DNA of 64,000 bases from Sipunculus nudus (taxonomy: Eukaryota > Annelida > Sipuncula > Golfingiida > Sipunculidae), in contig CM049308.1 in the NCBI GenBank assembly GCA_026874595.1, positions 46,755,327-46,819,326 of the forward strand. The letters run 5' to 3'. The number at the start of each line of letters is the position of its first letter. The first letter of the stretch is position 1. Under the pieces are notes generated by a model that was not told the origin of the DNA, did no database searches, and saw only the letters and a list, made by a program, of their open reading frames with translations. Of the stretch, positions 24,783 to 36,500 are shown piece by piece. The position numbers and the translations under genes were made by a program.

Positions 24783-26121
24783 TGCATCCGCCAAAACAGA
24801 GTTTTGCGGATACTAGGTTTTCAGCTGCACGCCGCTGCCGCCGCGTAGGTGTCCGGAGAACTCCTCCATAACCGCTGGGCAGAATTTTACGAAACCCAGG
24901 ATTATGTTCAGTTCACATGTGAACTGCTGCACCCCAATTTTGTTTTGACCTCTGACCTTTCTTCTGCACTCTGCGTCAGTTTGTGTGTCTGTTTCCACAC
25001 ATAAACCAACATATCTCGGGAACCGTTTGACCGATCAGGAAATTTTTTTGCACAAATGTAGCCCTTGGAGAGCTGTTTAACATACAAAAAGTGGTGGCGC
25101 CACCTGCAACCATGTTTGCACAGTGTCCATCTGTTTGTATGCCTTGGGTTAAAATCACTCATATCTCCGCAGTGGTTTGACTAATTCACCTGAAATTCAG
25201 CATGCGTATACAAATATAGCCCTGGGATAGCTTTATAACATATACAACAAAAGGTGGTGCCACCTGCAACCATGTTTGCACAGTGTCCATTTGTTCATCT
25301 GCCTGGGGTTAAAATCACTCATATCTCTGCAGTGGTTTGACTAATTCACCTAAAATTCGGCATGCGTATACATCCTAGACAGCTTTTCTGATTTTATGAC
25401 AGGTGGCACCACCTACATTTACGTTTACGCTGCAGACATCCAAGCTCATATCTCGGGAACCGTTTGACCGATTGAGCCAAAATTTTGCATGTGTATAGAT
25501 CTCACATAGCTCTGTATCATACGCAAAACTGGTGGCGCCACCTACAGCCATTTTTGCACAGCTCCCGTCTATTTGTCTGCCATGGCATAAAATCACTCAT
25601 ATCTCTGCAGTGGTTTGACATATCTGCCTAAAATTTTGCAGGTTTATACATCCTGGATAGCTTTCTTGATTTTATGACAGGTGGCGCCACCTACATTCTA
25701 GTTAACGCTGCACACATCCAAGCTAATATCTCAGGAACCATTCGACCGATTGAGCCAAAATTTTACATGTGTATAGATCTCACATAGCTCTGTATCATAC
25801 GCAAAACTGGTGGCACCACCTGCAGCCATTTTTGCACAGCGTCCAACTGTTTGTCTGCCAAGGGCAAAAATCACTCATATACATGTAGTGGTTTGACTTA
25901 TCTGCCTTAAATGTTGCATATGTATACAACTTGGACAGCTTTCTGGATTTTGTGGTAGGTGGCACAACCTACATACACAATGGGGCTGCAGACATCCATG
26001 CTAATATGCAACACTTCACTCTATTTCCCCTTGCCACTCAATCCATGCCTCACTTCACCAGTTCCACTCTGATTTAGGCGGATACACGTAGTCGCTTGTC
26101 GACTACCCGTATTCTAGTTCT
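24783..26121 (+). mobile_element. Family B element nested in family A
   Basis: Left hairpin TGCATCCGCCAAAACAGAG with TTTTGCGGATACTAGG, then CCGCTGCCGCCGCG. About 280-bp core units carry GGTGGCGCCACC or one-base variants. The right end has TTAGGCGGATACACGTAGTC, hairpin arm CGACTAC and CCGTATTCTAGTT. Minus-strand frames across it (for example 24813-25162) are repeat translations. Confidence 0.75.
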
Positions 26122-26639
26122 GGCATGTATTTCCTTGATTTTTGCTATATATTTTGATCTTATATTTGCCCTTTGTGAAGTTCCTTATGAGACTGACAGG
26201 TTTCAAGCAAGCTGTTGGAATAGTTCCTGATAGCTTAACAATCATGCATTTTCCTCAGACCATCAATTCACTGTGTTTTAACCAGACATAGGTGATATAT
26301 ATTTCTGTTGTCATAGAAAATTTTCAACAAATTGGCAAATTGGTTCTTCAAAATTTGACTGGAAGTTGTGAATCTCAGTCCATGATGTCACAGGTCATGC
26401 ATGGCAGCTGAGCGTCATGACCCATGGGTCACTTGTTAACAATTAGGATGTGTTTATGTTCAGTACAGTGTTCGGTTCAGTGCTTTGACCTTGAGTTATG
26501 ACCTTAACCTTGAGTGATGACCTTAATACTCAGGAACATTTATCCACAAATAAAAAGAACTGCTGTCCAGGGACTTGCTGCAGGAGGTCATTCTTGGGCT
26601 TTCATTTTCTATAAATCATTCTATAAATCCCCCCCCCCC

Positions 26640-27309
26640 ATAAAAAAGTCACGACCTTGACCATACCTTTTGACCTTGAATCTACCAGAAAATTGCAATA
26701 AAGATTTATATATTGATATATTTTTTCAGTTTTAACACAATGTATGATGCTTGCTTTCCTCATGAATTCCCAGAGTAATAACAAGATAGGGAAAATAATT
26801 TAAAAAGTCATGACCTTGACCTTGTTTACTGAACTTTATCTTACAAAAAATATGTGGCAGCATACGTTTGTAGACTGATAAGGGTAAAGCTTTAAAATTA
26901 TGTATGTTGTCAGTTATTTTCATGAAATCCCAAACGCATTACAATTAACTATGGAAAAATTAAATAAATATCAAAACCCGTAACCTTGACCTTGTTTGTT
27001 GACCTTTAAACTGTTAAGGGAAAACTGCAACGTAGATTTTTAGATTAATGATGTTAAAATCTTTAAAATGATATATGTTGCCAGTTATTTTCATGAAATT
27101 CAGATGGAAAGACAACTGACACTGGTTAAATTCAAAATATAATAAAGCCATGACCTTGAACTTGTTTGGTGACCTAGAAAGTGTAGGAAAAAAATGGCAA
27201 CATGGATTTTCAGATTGCTGAGGTTATAAGCTTTAAAATGATGTATGTTGCCAGCTTTCTTCATTAAAATCCCATGGGAGTCTATAACTTGACAACTGAC
27301 CCTGGACTA
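26640..27309 (-). repeat. Right inverted repeat of the fold-back-like element
   Basis: Reverse complement of the left arm. Reading inward from 27309 one finds TAGTCCAGGGTCAGTTGTCA, 'GAAGAAAGCTGGCAACATAC', then the 'AACAAGGTCAAGGTCA' phrase once per subunit. A short C-run (26629-26638) marks the inner edge of recognisable homology; 26438-26639 continues with AGGTCA-type phrases of unclear origin. Confidence 0.7.
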
Positions 27310-28880
27310 TATCATTAAAAAGAAAAATCATTTTCAAGATATAAGTATAAGATATAAGATGTACCTGTTTTAAAAGGATTCCTGCAAAACTGTGGCCTGT
27401 AGATTGCTAAATGTAAGATGTAGGTACCAGCAATCATGCAAAATAGAGGGCAACGGACAAACAGACAGACATACTGACAAAGCGACACAAGATGAGGCCA
27501 ATCAACTTTATCTGGTAATGGAGAAAATCTAGAGGAAGAAACTGAGCCTAAGTTTTGTGACAATAGGTCTAATATAGAAGAAGTTATGACAAAAATAAAC
27601 TTTCAAAGTTTTTTGATGACCTTGACCTTAAACTGATAATGTCAAAAATAAATAGGGTTTGGGGACTTTTGGTTTTATATCAACTGTGTAAGTTTGAAAG
27701 GATTGCTGCAAAACTGTGCATTTTAGGCTGGAGACAGACAGACTAGACAACCATAGGTCAAACGCTTGCCTGATATGGAGAGTAAAAGCAGACGGACAGA
27801 CAGAACATATTGTGGGTTTTCTATCAATGGAATGACTCTCAGGGCCATTGCTGAGAAATTGTGAATTGTTGAATGACACATCAGACAAAAGAACAGGCAA
27901 GCTGACAAATCTGACAACAGATGACGAACAGACAGACATATTGACAATGTGAGACAAGATTGACACCAGGTGACTTTACCTGGTTATGGAGAAGAAATGG
28001 AGTATAGTCAGAAAAAAGTTATAATTTATGTAATTGAGGTTTATAGTTTTGGAGTTATGGCTAAATAATGATATATTTGGGAGGTTTGAGTTCCGCGCCC
28101 CCTAGCGGCCATATCCGGAAAATGAAAAATCCATTTTGAGATATAAGTCTAAGACATTAGATGTAATAGTTTCAAAAGGATTCTTTCAAAACTGTGGCCT
28201 GTAGAATGCTATATATGAGATGCAAGAACCAGCAAGCAGGCAAATATGAGGACAACTGACAAACAGACAGACATACTGAAAAAGTGACACAAGCTTGAGA
28301 CCAGAGGATTTACTCAGGTTATGGAGAGGACCCAGAGGAAGAAAATATGCCAAAGTTTCTGTAACTGAGGTTTATAGTTATGGAGATATGGCCAAAATAT
28401 GATATGTTGGAGAGGGTTGTGTGCAGCGCCACCTAGCTGCCATATCCAGAAAATGAAAAATTTGTTTTCAGATATTAGTAAAATATATAGGATGTACTAG
28501 TTTCAAAAGGACTCTTTCAAAACTGGAACCTTGTAGAATGCTATATGTGAGCCGCAAGAACCAGCAAGCAGGCTAATTTGAGGACAACTGACAAACAGGC
28601 AGACATACTGACAAAGTGACAGAAGATTGTAACAAGATGACTAAACCAGGTTATGGAAAAGACTCAGAGGAAGAAGATAAGCTATAGTTTATGTAATTGA
28701 GGCTAATAATTTTGGAGATGGCCAAAACATGATATGTTAGGGAGGTTCGCATCCAGCGCCCCCTAGCGGCCGTATTCAAAAAATGAAAAAACAATTTCGA
28801 GATACTAGTGTAGGACTTACAATATGTCACTATCAAAAAGATTGCTGTAACACTGTGGCCTCCAGGGCAAGATGACTGAA
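27310..28880 (+). repeat. Family X 330-bp tandem array, right part
   Basis: It resumes mid-unit with TATCATTAAAAAGAAAAATC exactly where the left part stops. CTCF-like motifs occur at 28093 (CGCGCCCCCTAGCGGCC), 28425 (AGCGCCACCTAGCTGCC) and 28755 (CAGCGCCCCCTAGCGGCC), about 330 bp apart. Units near 27480-27970 are more diverged and rich in GACAGACAGAC-type phrases. Confidence 0.75.
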
Positions 28881-28888
28881 ATTTTTAA

Positions 28889-28914
28889 ATATCTCGTTTG
28901 ACGAGATATTTTAC
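28889..28914. repeat. Perfect 11-bp-stem inverted repeat
   Basis: AAATATCTCGT, loop TTG, ACGAGATATTT. It lies just beyond the X array and is shaped like the terminal hairpins of families B-D, so it might be the left end of another element or the edge of the X family. No partner right end was found. Confidence 0.6.
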
Positions 28915-29832
28915 CAGATATTGTGAGACTTTTATATAAACCAATAATACTACTTGAATGCTACCAGATGCAAAAAAAATAGACCTCTGTAGCATTAAAA
29001 CTGCCAAAGTTAGAAAAATAAGACCCCTTATTTTCAAATATCAGCAGTTATCCCCAAAATACGTTACCATGCATGGTTACCGCAAATTGATTTAGCTACA
29101 CACCAGAAGAAAGGCTTTGGAATGACCATTAAAGTGAAGTTGATACGACTAATAGTTACAAAGATATGAAGAAAAACTGTTTTGCCAACTTTTGATGACC
29201 TTGACCTTTGACCTTTTTGTACCAAAAACAAAAGGCTTCTAGGAGATCTAGATTCCTATCAGATATATAAGTTTGGAAACAATTGGTGCAAAATTGCGAC
29301 CTGTAGAGTGTGGACAGACAAACACACAAACAGACAAACATACGGAACTGACCAACATGCTTTCAAAATCTTTGATTCTGTCAGGCAACAAACATGAAGA
29401 ACTAACCAACATGCTTGCTGAAATTTTTGATTCTGGCGAGCAACAAACCATGACAGACATACGGAACTGACCAACATTCTTGCCATTATCTCTTATTCTG
29501 GTAAGCAATAAACTATCACAGGGCAGAAATGTCAAACGGGCCCACGTGCAGGTTACAGAGCCCGAAAGCTTCCATGGTAACCACCTTAGCAAGTGTGGGC
29601 CTAATTCACAGGCACAGACTGATAAAAAGCAGGGCCAGACTGAATGCGTGTTACTTATGAAGAAGACACAGGGAGTGCTTTATTTGCATGTCACACAAGG
29701 AGTGTCAGTAGTGACTTATTTTATACGGCAAACACCATAATTTTTCAGTCACGGCAAAATGTGTCTGCCTTTCATACTAAAACGCGTGCATTCATGCGTG
29801 ATGGCATATGTGTACATGCATACGGGTTTCCA
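28915..29832. other. Unassigned stretch with a 70-bp minisatellite
   Basis: Contains 'TTGACCTTTGACCTTT' near 29200 and three tandem units of about 60-70 bp at 29344-29520 ('CTGACCAACATGCTT', 'TTTGATTCTG', 'GCAACAAAC'). Frames of 75-114 aa on both strands here come from the minisatellite. No gene was identified. Confidence 0.4.
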
Positions 29833-30049
29833 TTTTTAGCTCAGCTGACTATAAGTCATCTGAGCTATAGTCATGGTCATTTCCATTGTCTGTCATCCGT
29901 CCGTCCATAGATGTGGCACCTTTTAAAACAGCAAGACATAGGAATCCAAAATTCGGCATAATGTTAGATGCCTCCAAGATCTCCTACGAAGCAGAAAACT
30001 TGGTCTTTGTGACTACGTTCCTTTAAGAAATTAAGGAAAACCTCAATTT
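29833..30049 (+). mobile_element. Family A left-end fragment (A-2 type)
   Basis: A complete left end and about 160 bp of A-2 core stop at 'CTCAATTTTTTAT', where a second A left end begins. Two left ends in tandem, with only the second continuing into a full core. Confidence 0.65.
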
Positions 30050-30283
30050 TTTATCTCAGATGACTTATAGTCATCTGAGCTATAGTTGTGGTCCTTTGTC
30101 TGTCGGCTGTCCGTCCGTCTGCCTGTCTGTCCGTCCATTAAACTGGCATGTTTTGAAACTTTAAGACCTATGAATCCAAAATTTGCATAATGTTAGATGT
30201 CCCGAAGATCTCCTACCAAGCCGAAAACTGGGTCTTTGCAACTTCTTTACTTGAGAATTTAAGGAAAAACCTGAATTTTTTAT

Positions 30284-32892
30284 TGTATCCCCAGACAAAG
30301 TCGGGGGATACTATGTTTTCATACCAGTCCCGCCTCCGCCGCCGCCGCATATAAATCTTGTTGGCGCGATAACCCAAAAAATATTTCACGGAACTTTACC
30401 AAACTTGGTTTATGTGTAGATATGGGAAAGAGGACGACGCCTATTGAAAATGAGGTCATGACCTTTACTAGGAGAGTGTCCTTGACCTTGAATAGGTCCA
30501 ATTTTGGGGAAAATCACACAAATTCTTTAATATCTCAAGAAATCTTGCATGGATTTATCCCAAAATCAAGTTGATGGAAGATCATGGATAGGGTTGTCAT
30601 GTTCCAGAAACTGGTGGCGCCACTTATTATTCTTTACTTGTTTTCATGCCGTTTAATACCCCCAAAATTGCCACCTTACAGTACTGTGAGCATTATAAGT
30701 CAAAAACTAATGGACAGATTTCTTTTATATTATGCATATACATAGGTATGGGTTATGGGATGATGTTTATTTAAATTAGGGTCATGACCTTTCCTATGAT
30801 AGTGGCCTTGACCTTGAATATTGCCATATATGGTGAAAATCACACGCCTCTTATGATATCTCCAGTGTTGATAGTCATATGGATTTCAAACATGACTTAT
30901 GTATGGCCCACCACTAAAGTAAGAACCCTATAGGTTCTAGGGTCATGAGGTCAAAGGTCAAGGTCACTGGACTGGCATTTTAAAAGATACTGTGGATGCA
31001 TTTTAAGCCAAACTTTCATCCCAGGTCTTCCATCTTGAATATATAGCTCACTTGCCAAAAGTGGATGATCCATATAAATTTTGGGGTCACAAGGTCAAAG
31101 GTCAAGCCCACAGGAGCTATCTGTCCAAAAATTAGTTTCTGGATGATAATTCCTGCTTTTATTGATGTATTGATTTCAAATTTGACTTGTATATGTCCCA
31201 TTGAAAAAGCAAAACTCCAATTGATTTTTGGGTCATGAGGTCAAAATTCAAGGTCACAGGACACATCTTTAAAAAGATTGTGGATGCATTTTCAGCCAAA
31301 CATTTCATCTCAGACCTTTCATCTTGCACATATAAGTCATCTGCCAATAGAGGAAGACCCCTATCTGTTTTGAGGTCACAAGGTCAAAGGTGAAGGTCAC
31401 AGGAGCCATTTGTCCAAAAATTAGTTCCTGGATGATAATTCCTGCTTTTATTGATGTATGGATATCAAACTTGACTTGTATATGTCCCAATGGAAAAGCA
31501 AGACCCAAATTGATTTTGGGGTCATGAGGTCAAAGGTCAAGGTCACAGGACACATCTTCAAAAAGATGTGGATGCATTTTAAACCTAACTTTCATCCCAG
31601 GTCTTCCATCTTGAATATATAGCTCACTTGCCAATAGTGGATAATCCATATAAATTTTGGGGTCACAAGGTCAAAGGTCAAGGCCACAGGAGCTATCTGT
31701 CCAAAAATTAGTTTCTTGATGATAATTCCTTCTTTTATTGATGTATGGATTTCAAACTTGACTTGTATTTGACCCATTGGAAAAGCAAGACCCGAATTGA
31801 TTTTGGGGTCATGAGGTCAAAGGTCAAGGTCACAGGAAACCTCTTTAAAAAGGTTGTGGATGCAATTTCAGCCAAACAATTCATCTCAGATCTTTCATCT
31901 TGCACATATAGTTCACCTGCTAAGAGTGGAAGACCCCTATCAATTTTGAGGTCACAAGGTCAAAGGTGAAGGTCACAGGAGCCATCTGTCCAAAAATTAG
32001 TTTCAGGATGATAATTCCTGCTTTTATTGATGTATGGATTTCAAACTTGACTTGTATATGTCCCATTGGAAAAGCAAGACCTGAATTGATTTTTGGGGTC
32101 ATGAGGTCAAAGGTCAAGGTCACAGGACACATCTTTAAAAAGATATTGATGCATTTTCAGCCAAACATTTCATCTCAGATCTTTCATCTTGCACATATAG
32201 TTCACCTGCCAAGAGAGGAAGAACCCTATTAATTTTGAGGTCACAAGGTCAAAGGTGAAGGTCACAGGAGCCATCTGTCCAAAAATTAGTTTCTGGATGA
32301 TAATTCCTGCTTTTATTGATGTATGGTTTTCAAACTTGACTTGTATGTGTCCAATTGGAAAAGCAAGGCCAAAATTGATTTTTGGGTCATGAGGTCAAAG
32401 GTCAAGTCACAGGACACATCTTTAAAAAGATGTGGATGCATTTTCAGCCAAACATTTCATCTCAGATCTTTCATCTTGCACATATAGTTCTCCTGCCAAG
32501 AGAGGAAGAAAACTATCAATTTTGAGGTCACAAGGTCAAAGGTGAAGGTCACAGGAGCCACCTGTAAAAAAAATTAGTTTCTGGATGATAATTCCTGCTT
32601 TATTGATGTATAGATTTCAAACTTGACTTGCATATGTCCCATTGGAAAAGCAAGACCCAAATTGATTTTGGGGTCATGAGGTCAAAGGTCAAGGTCACAG
32701 GACACATCTTTAAAAAGATCAAGGTCACAGGACCAACATCTTCAACAAGAATGTGGATTGTTAGATGGAAGAAACAATAAATATGCCAAGTGTCAGTATA
32801 TGCTGCTAAAAATCGGGGTCTGTTCTTAAAGGGGGGGGGGCCTACTATGTCTGGGGATACTCTGGTACCTGCGGTGCCAAGAAATGTCTAGT
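30284..32892 (+). mobile_element. Family C Helentron-like element
   Basis: Left terminus TGTATCCCCAGAC with inverted partner GTCGGGGGATAC, then CCGCCGCCGCC. One GGTGGCGCCACT near 30609. The core is a roughly 287-bp tandem repeat, six units, starting near 31129, 31414, 31699, 31989, 32278 and 32561. The right end has GTCTGGGGATACTC (inverse of the left), a GGTACC/GGTGCC hairpin and AAATGTCTAGT. Inserted in the A-2 core between the Ts of TTTATTAAAAA. Confidence 0.8.
30940..32730 (+). repeat. C core tandem repeat rich in AGGTCA motifs
   Basis: Each 287-bp unit is a dimer of related halves of about 145 bp. One half has GAGGTCAAAGGTCAAGGTCA, the other AAGGTCAAAGGTGAAGGTCA. AGGTCAAAGGTCA is a DR1 nuclear-receptor motif and TCAAGGTCA matches an ERR/SF-1-type site. 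About a dozen such clusters occur here. Minus-strand frames of 61-70 aa repeating 'KFEIHTSIKAGIII' are repeat translations. Confidence 0.75.
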
Positions 32893-33569
32893 TAAAAAAC
32901 CTATTTTCACACTTCAGGATTGCCTGATATCAAAACCACTCATCAGTTTTACCTCATATTTACCATAAATATTCCTCTATATAGTTCCTATGTACATGCC
33001 AGAAATTAAGTCAGTATTATTTAATTTTAAAAAGTTATGGGCCAAAAACATAATGCATTTTGTAAAAAATCAGGAAAGATATTTGATCACTTAACACAAA
33101 ACATGTTAAAGCTAAGGACTTTTTTTCCAGTAATATAACTTTAATTAATCAAAATTAAATTGTATACTTAAAATTAGATAAAAATATTTTAATTTTTTAA
33201 GATATTAGCAAAACTAAAAAATTGGTACCTTAAATTTTGCCCAACTTTGACCATGGCACATTTTTTTTTCTGTAACGGCTGTGGATTTAATTTTCTCAGC
33301 ATTTTTTTTGATAGCATGTCGTCTGTTAAAAACAAAAATTTGAAACCATTTGATCAAAAACTGTAGATTTTATTCAAGTTTTCAAGCACCATGTCACATA
33401 TTATTTACATCAGGCTAGTATTATGCAGTTTGCTAGAACTTGGCTCCCCAGCTTCAGCTCTCAGATCCAAAAATTGGGTATACAGTAAGATGTCTCCAAA
33501 ATCCCCTGCCATGCCAAGAATTTGGTTACTAGGACTAAATTCCTTCGAGATATTAATGAAAAACTTCAT

Positions 33570-36500
33570 TTTTAGCTCAGCTGACTGAAAGTCATCTGAG
33601 CTATAGCGATCACTCTTTGTCCGTCGTCCGTCTGTCCGTCTGTCCACCAGGCACAAATCGTAACTGCTGGACCTAGAACCTTGTAACTTGGCATTCTGAA
33701 AAGTCCATGAAAAATCTCCTTGGAAACCAGAAATTAGGTCTCTGTTACCCATATCCTTGGAGCTACGGGGCCCCAAAGTACCCCCCAGAATAGTAAAAAA
33801 TTTCATACAAAAACTTCAATATCTCATTAACTACATTACTGATGGTCATTATTTTTATGCATGGATATTGATCATGGAGTGTTTCATCAGTTCTGCAGAC
33901 TGGTGGCGCCACCTGAATTTTTTCAATTTTTACGAATTTTTTTCTCTATTTTTGAGACCTCTGAAGATGCAGTCATCTGTTAACAGGGCACAAATCGTAA
34001 CAACTGGACCTAGAATCTTCTCTCTGGACATGCAGAGAGGCCCATAAAAAGTCTCCTTGGAAACCTGAAATTAGGTCTCTGTTACCCATAACCTCTGAGC
34101 TATGGGGCTCCGAAGTACCCCCCAGAATAATGGAAAATTTGATACAAAAATTCAAGTGACTTATCAACTATTGCATTGATCACCATGATTCTTTGCATTG
34201 ATTTTGATCATGGGGTGTTTCATCAGTTTCTGCAGACTGGTGGTGCCACCTGTATTTTTTCGATTTTTACATGTTTTTTTCTCTATTTTTGAGACATTAA
34301 AGATGCTGTCATCGATTAACAGGGCACAAATCCTAATGACTGGACCTAGAATCGTCTCTCTTGACATGCAGGGAGGCCCAGGAAAAGTCTCCTTGGAAAC
34401 CTGAAACTAGGTCTCTGTTACCCATAACCTCTGAGCTATGGGGCTCAGAAGTACCCCCCAGAATAATGGAAAATTTGATACAAAAGCTCAAATATCTGAA
34501 CAACTATTGCATTGATCACCATGATTCTTTGTATGGATATTGATCATGGGATGTTTCATCAGTTTCTGCAGTCTGGTGGCGCCACCTGTATTTTTTCGAT
34601 TTTTACGAATTATTTTCTCTATTTATGAGACCTAAAGATGGGGTCATCTGTTAACAGGGCACAAATCGTAACGCCTGGACCTAGAATCTTCTCTCTTGAC
34701 ATGCAGGGAGGCCCATTAAAAGTCTCCTTAGAAACTTAGAAAAAGGTCTCTGTTACCCATTTTCTTTGAGCTATGGGGCTCCCAAGTACCCCCCAGAATG
34801 ATGGAAAATTTGATACAAAATCTCAAGTATCTGAAAAACTATTGCAATGATCACAATAATTCTTTGCACGGATATTGATCTTGGAATGTTTCATCAGTTT
34901 CTTTAGTCTGATGGCGCCACTGGTATTTTTTAGATTTTTACGAATTTTACAGGGCACAAATCGTAATGCCTAGACCTAGAATCTTCTGTCTTGACATGCA
35001 GAGAAGCCCATAAAAAGTTTCCTTGGAAACCTCAAATTAGGTCTCTGTTACCCATATTCTTCTAGCTATTGGGCTCAGAAGTACCCCCCAGAATAATGGA
35101 AAATTTGATACAAAAGCTCAAGTATCTGAACAACTAATGCAATGATCACCATGATTCTTAGCATTGATATTGATCATGGGGTGTTTCATCAGTTTCTGCA
35201 GTCTGGTGGCGCCATCTGTATTTTTTTCAATTTTTAGCTCAGCTGACTGAAAGTCATCTGAGCTATAGCGATCACTCTTTGTCCGTCGTCCGTCTGTCAG
35301 TCTGTCCGTCCGTTAACCAGGCACAAATCGTAACCACTGGACCTAGAACCTTGTAACTTGGCATTCTGAGAGATCCATGAAAAATCTCCTTGGAAACCAG
35401 AAATTAGGTCTCTGTTACCCATATCCTTCGAGCTATGGGGCCCCAAAGTACCCCCCAGAAAAGTAAAAAATTTCATACAAAAACCTCAATATCTCATTAA
35501 CTACATCACTGATGGTCATGATTTTTTGCATACATATTGATCATGAGATGTTCCATCAGTTCCTGCAGACTGGTGGCGCCACCTGTATTTTTTTATTTTT
35601 TACGAATTTTTTTCTCTATTTTTGAGACCTTTAAAAATGTGAACATCTGTTAACAAGGCACAAATCGTATAGACTAGACCTAGAATCTTCATTCTTGAGA
35701 CATTGAGAGGTCAATGAAAAAATCTCCTTGGAAACGAGAAATTAGGTCTCTGTTACCCATATCCTTTGAGCTATCGGGCCCAAAAGTACCCCCTTGATTA
35801 GTCAAAAATTTCTGACAAAAACTTCAATATCTCAATAACTACATCACTGATGGTAATGATTTTTGGCATACATATTGATCATGGAGTGTTTCATCAGTTC
35901 TGCAGACTGGTGGCGCCACCTGTATTGTTAGATTTTTTACGATTTTTTCCTCTATTTTTGAGACCTTTAAGGATGCTGTCATCTGTTAATGTGGCACAAA
36001 TCGTAACAACTGGACCTAGAATCTTCATTCTCGACACACTTAGAGACCCATGAAAAGTCTCAATGGAAACCTGAAATTAGGTCTCTGCTACCCATATCCT
36101 TCAAGCTATGGGGCCCCAAATTACCCCCCAGAATTGTCAAAAATTTCATACAAAAACTTCAATATCTCATTAACTACATCACTGATGGTCATGATTTTTG
36201 GCATACGTATTGATGATGAGATGATTCATCAGTTTCTGCAGACTGGTGGCGCCACCTGTATTTTTCAATTTTTACGAATTGTTTTCTCTATTTTTGAGAC
36301 CTTTAAAAATGTGAACAGGGCACAGATCATAAAGACTGGACCTAGCATCTTCATTCTTGACACACTGATAGGTCCATGAAAAGTCTCCATGGAAACCTGA
36401 AATAAAGTCTCTGTTACCCATATACTTTGAAGTTTGGTATGTTGATTTATCATTTATTCATTGTCTGTGCATTCCAGAACAAAAAAAACCTTGCAGTTCC

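Larger units (their letters stand above)
22640..26437 (+). mobile_element. Family A element with C/F-like core and nested B element
   Basis: Left end TTTTAGCTCAGCTGACTTTC, GTCY run, then about 145-bp units with 'CACATATAGCTCACCTAC' and 'AGGTCAAAGGTCAAGGTCAC' to about 23480, unlike the cores of other A copies. Further along is a 31-bp double repeat at 23719-23781. A B element (24783-26121) is inserted. The right end GGCAGCTGAGCGTCATGACC, CATGGGTCACTTGTT closes at 26437. It lies within the fold-back-like element. Confidence 0.65.
19510..27309. mobile_element. Long-inverted-repeat (fold-back-like) element of 7.8 kb
   Basis: The left end TAGTCCAGGATCAGTTGTCA and the right end (inverse of TAGTCCAGGGTCAGTTGTCA) head inverted repeats of about 670 bp. 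The element sits inside an X unit: left flank ..CATAT, right flank TATCATT.., with uninterrupted units reading CATATCAT. This implies a 3-bp target duplication, TAT. The inverted repeats consist of roughly 175-bp subunits in tandem, as in Foldback elements. The middle contains an A element and a B element nested within it. No transposase frame is visible. The superfamily cannot be decided from a 3-bp duplication alone. Confidence 0.6.

Noticed and set aside
24908-25162. 84-aa minus-strand cysteine-containing frame
   Set aside because: Lies in the B left arm and first core unit and recurs in altered form in the 61846 copy; a repeat shadow.
29248-29592. 114-aa minus-strand frame
   Set aside because: Covers the three-unit minisatellite at 29344-29520, explaining its internal repetition; no domain seen.
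31016-32132. Series of minus-strand frames with 'KFEIHTSIKAGIII'
   Set aside because: One per C core unit; periodicity follows the 287-bp DNA repeat and the frames are broken differently each time.
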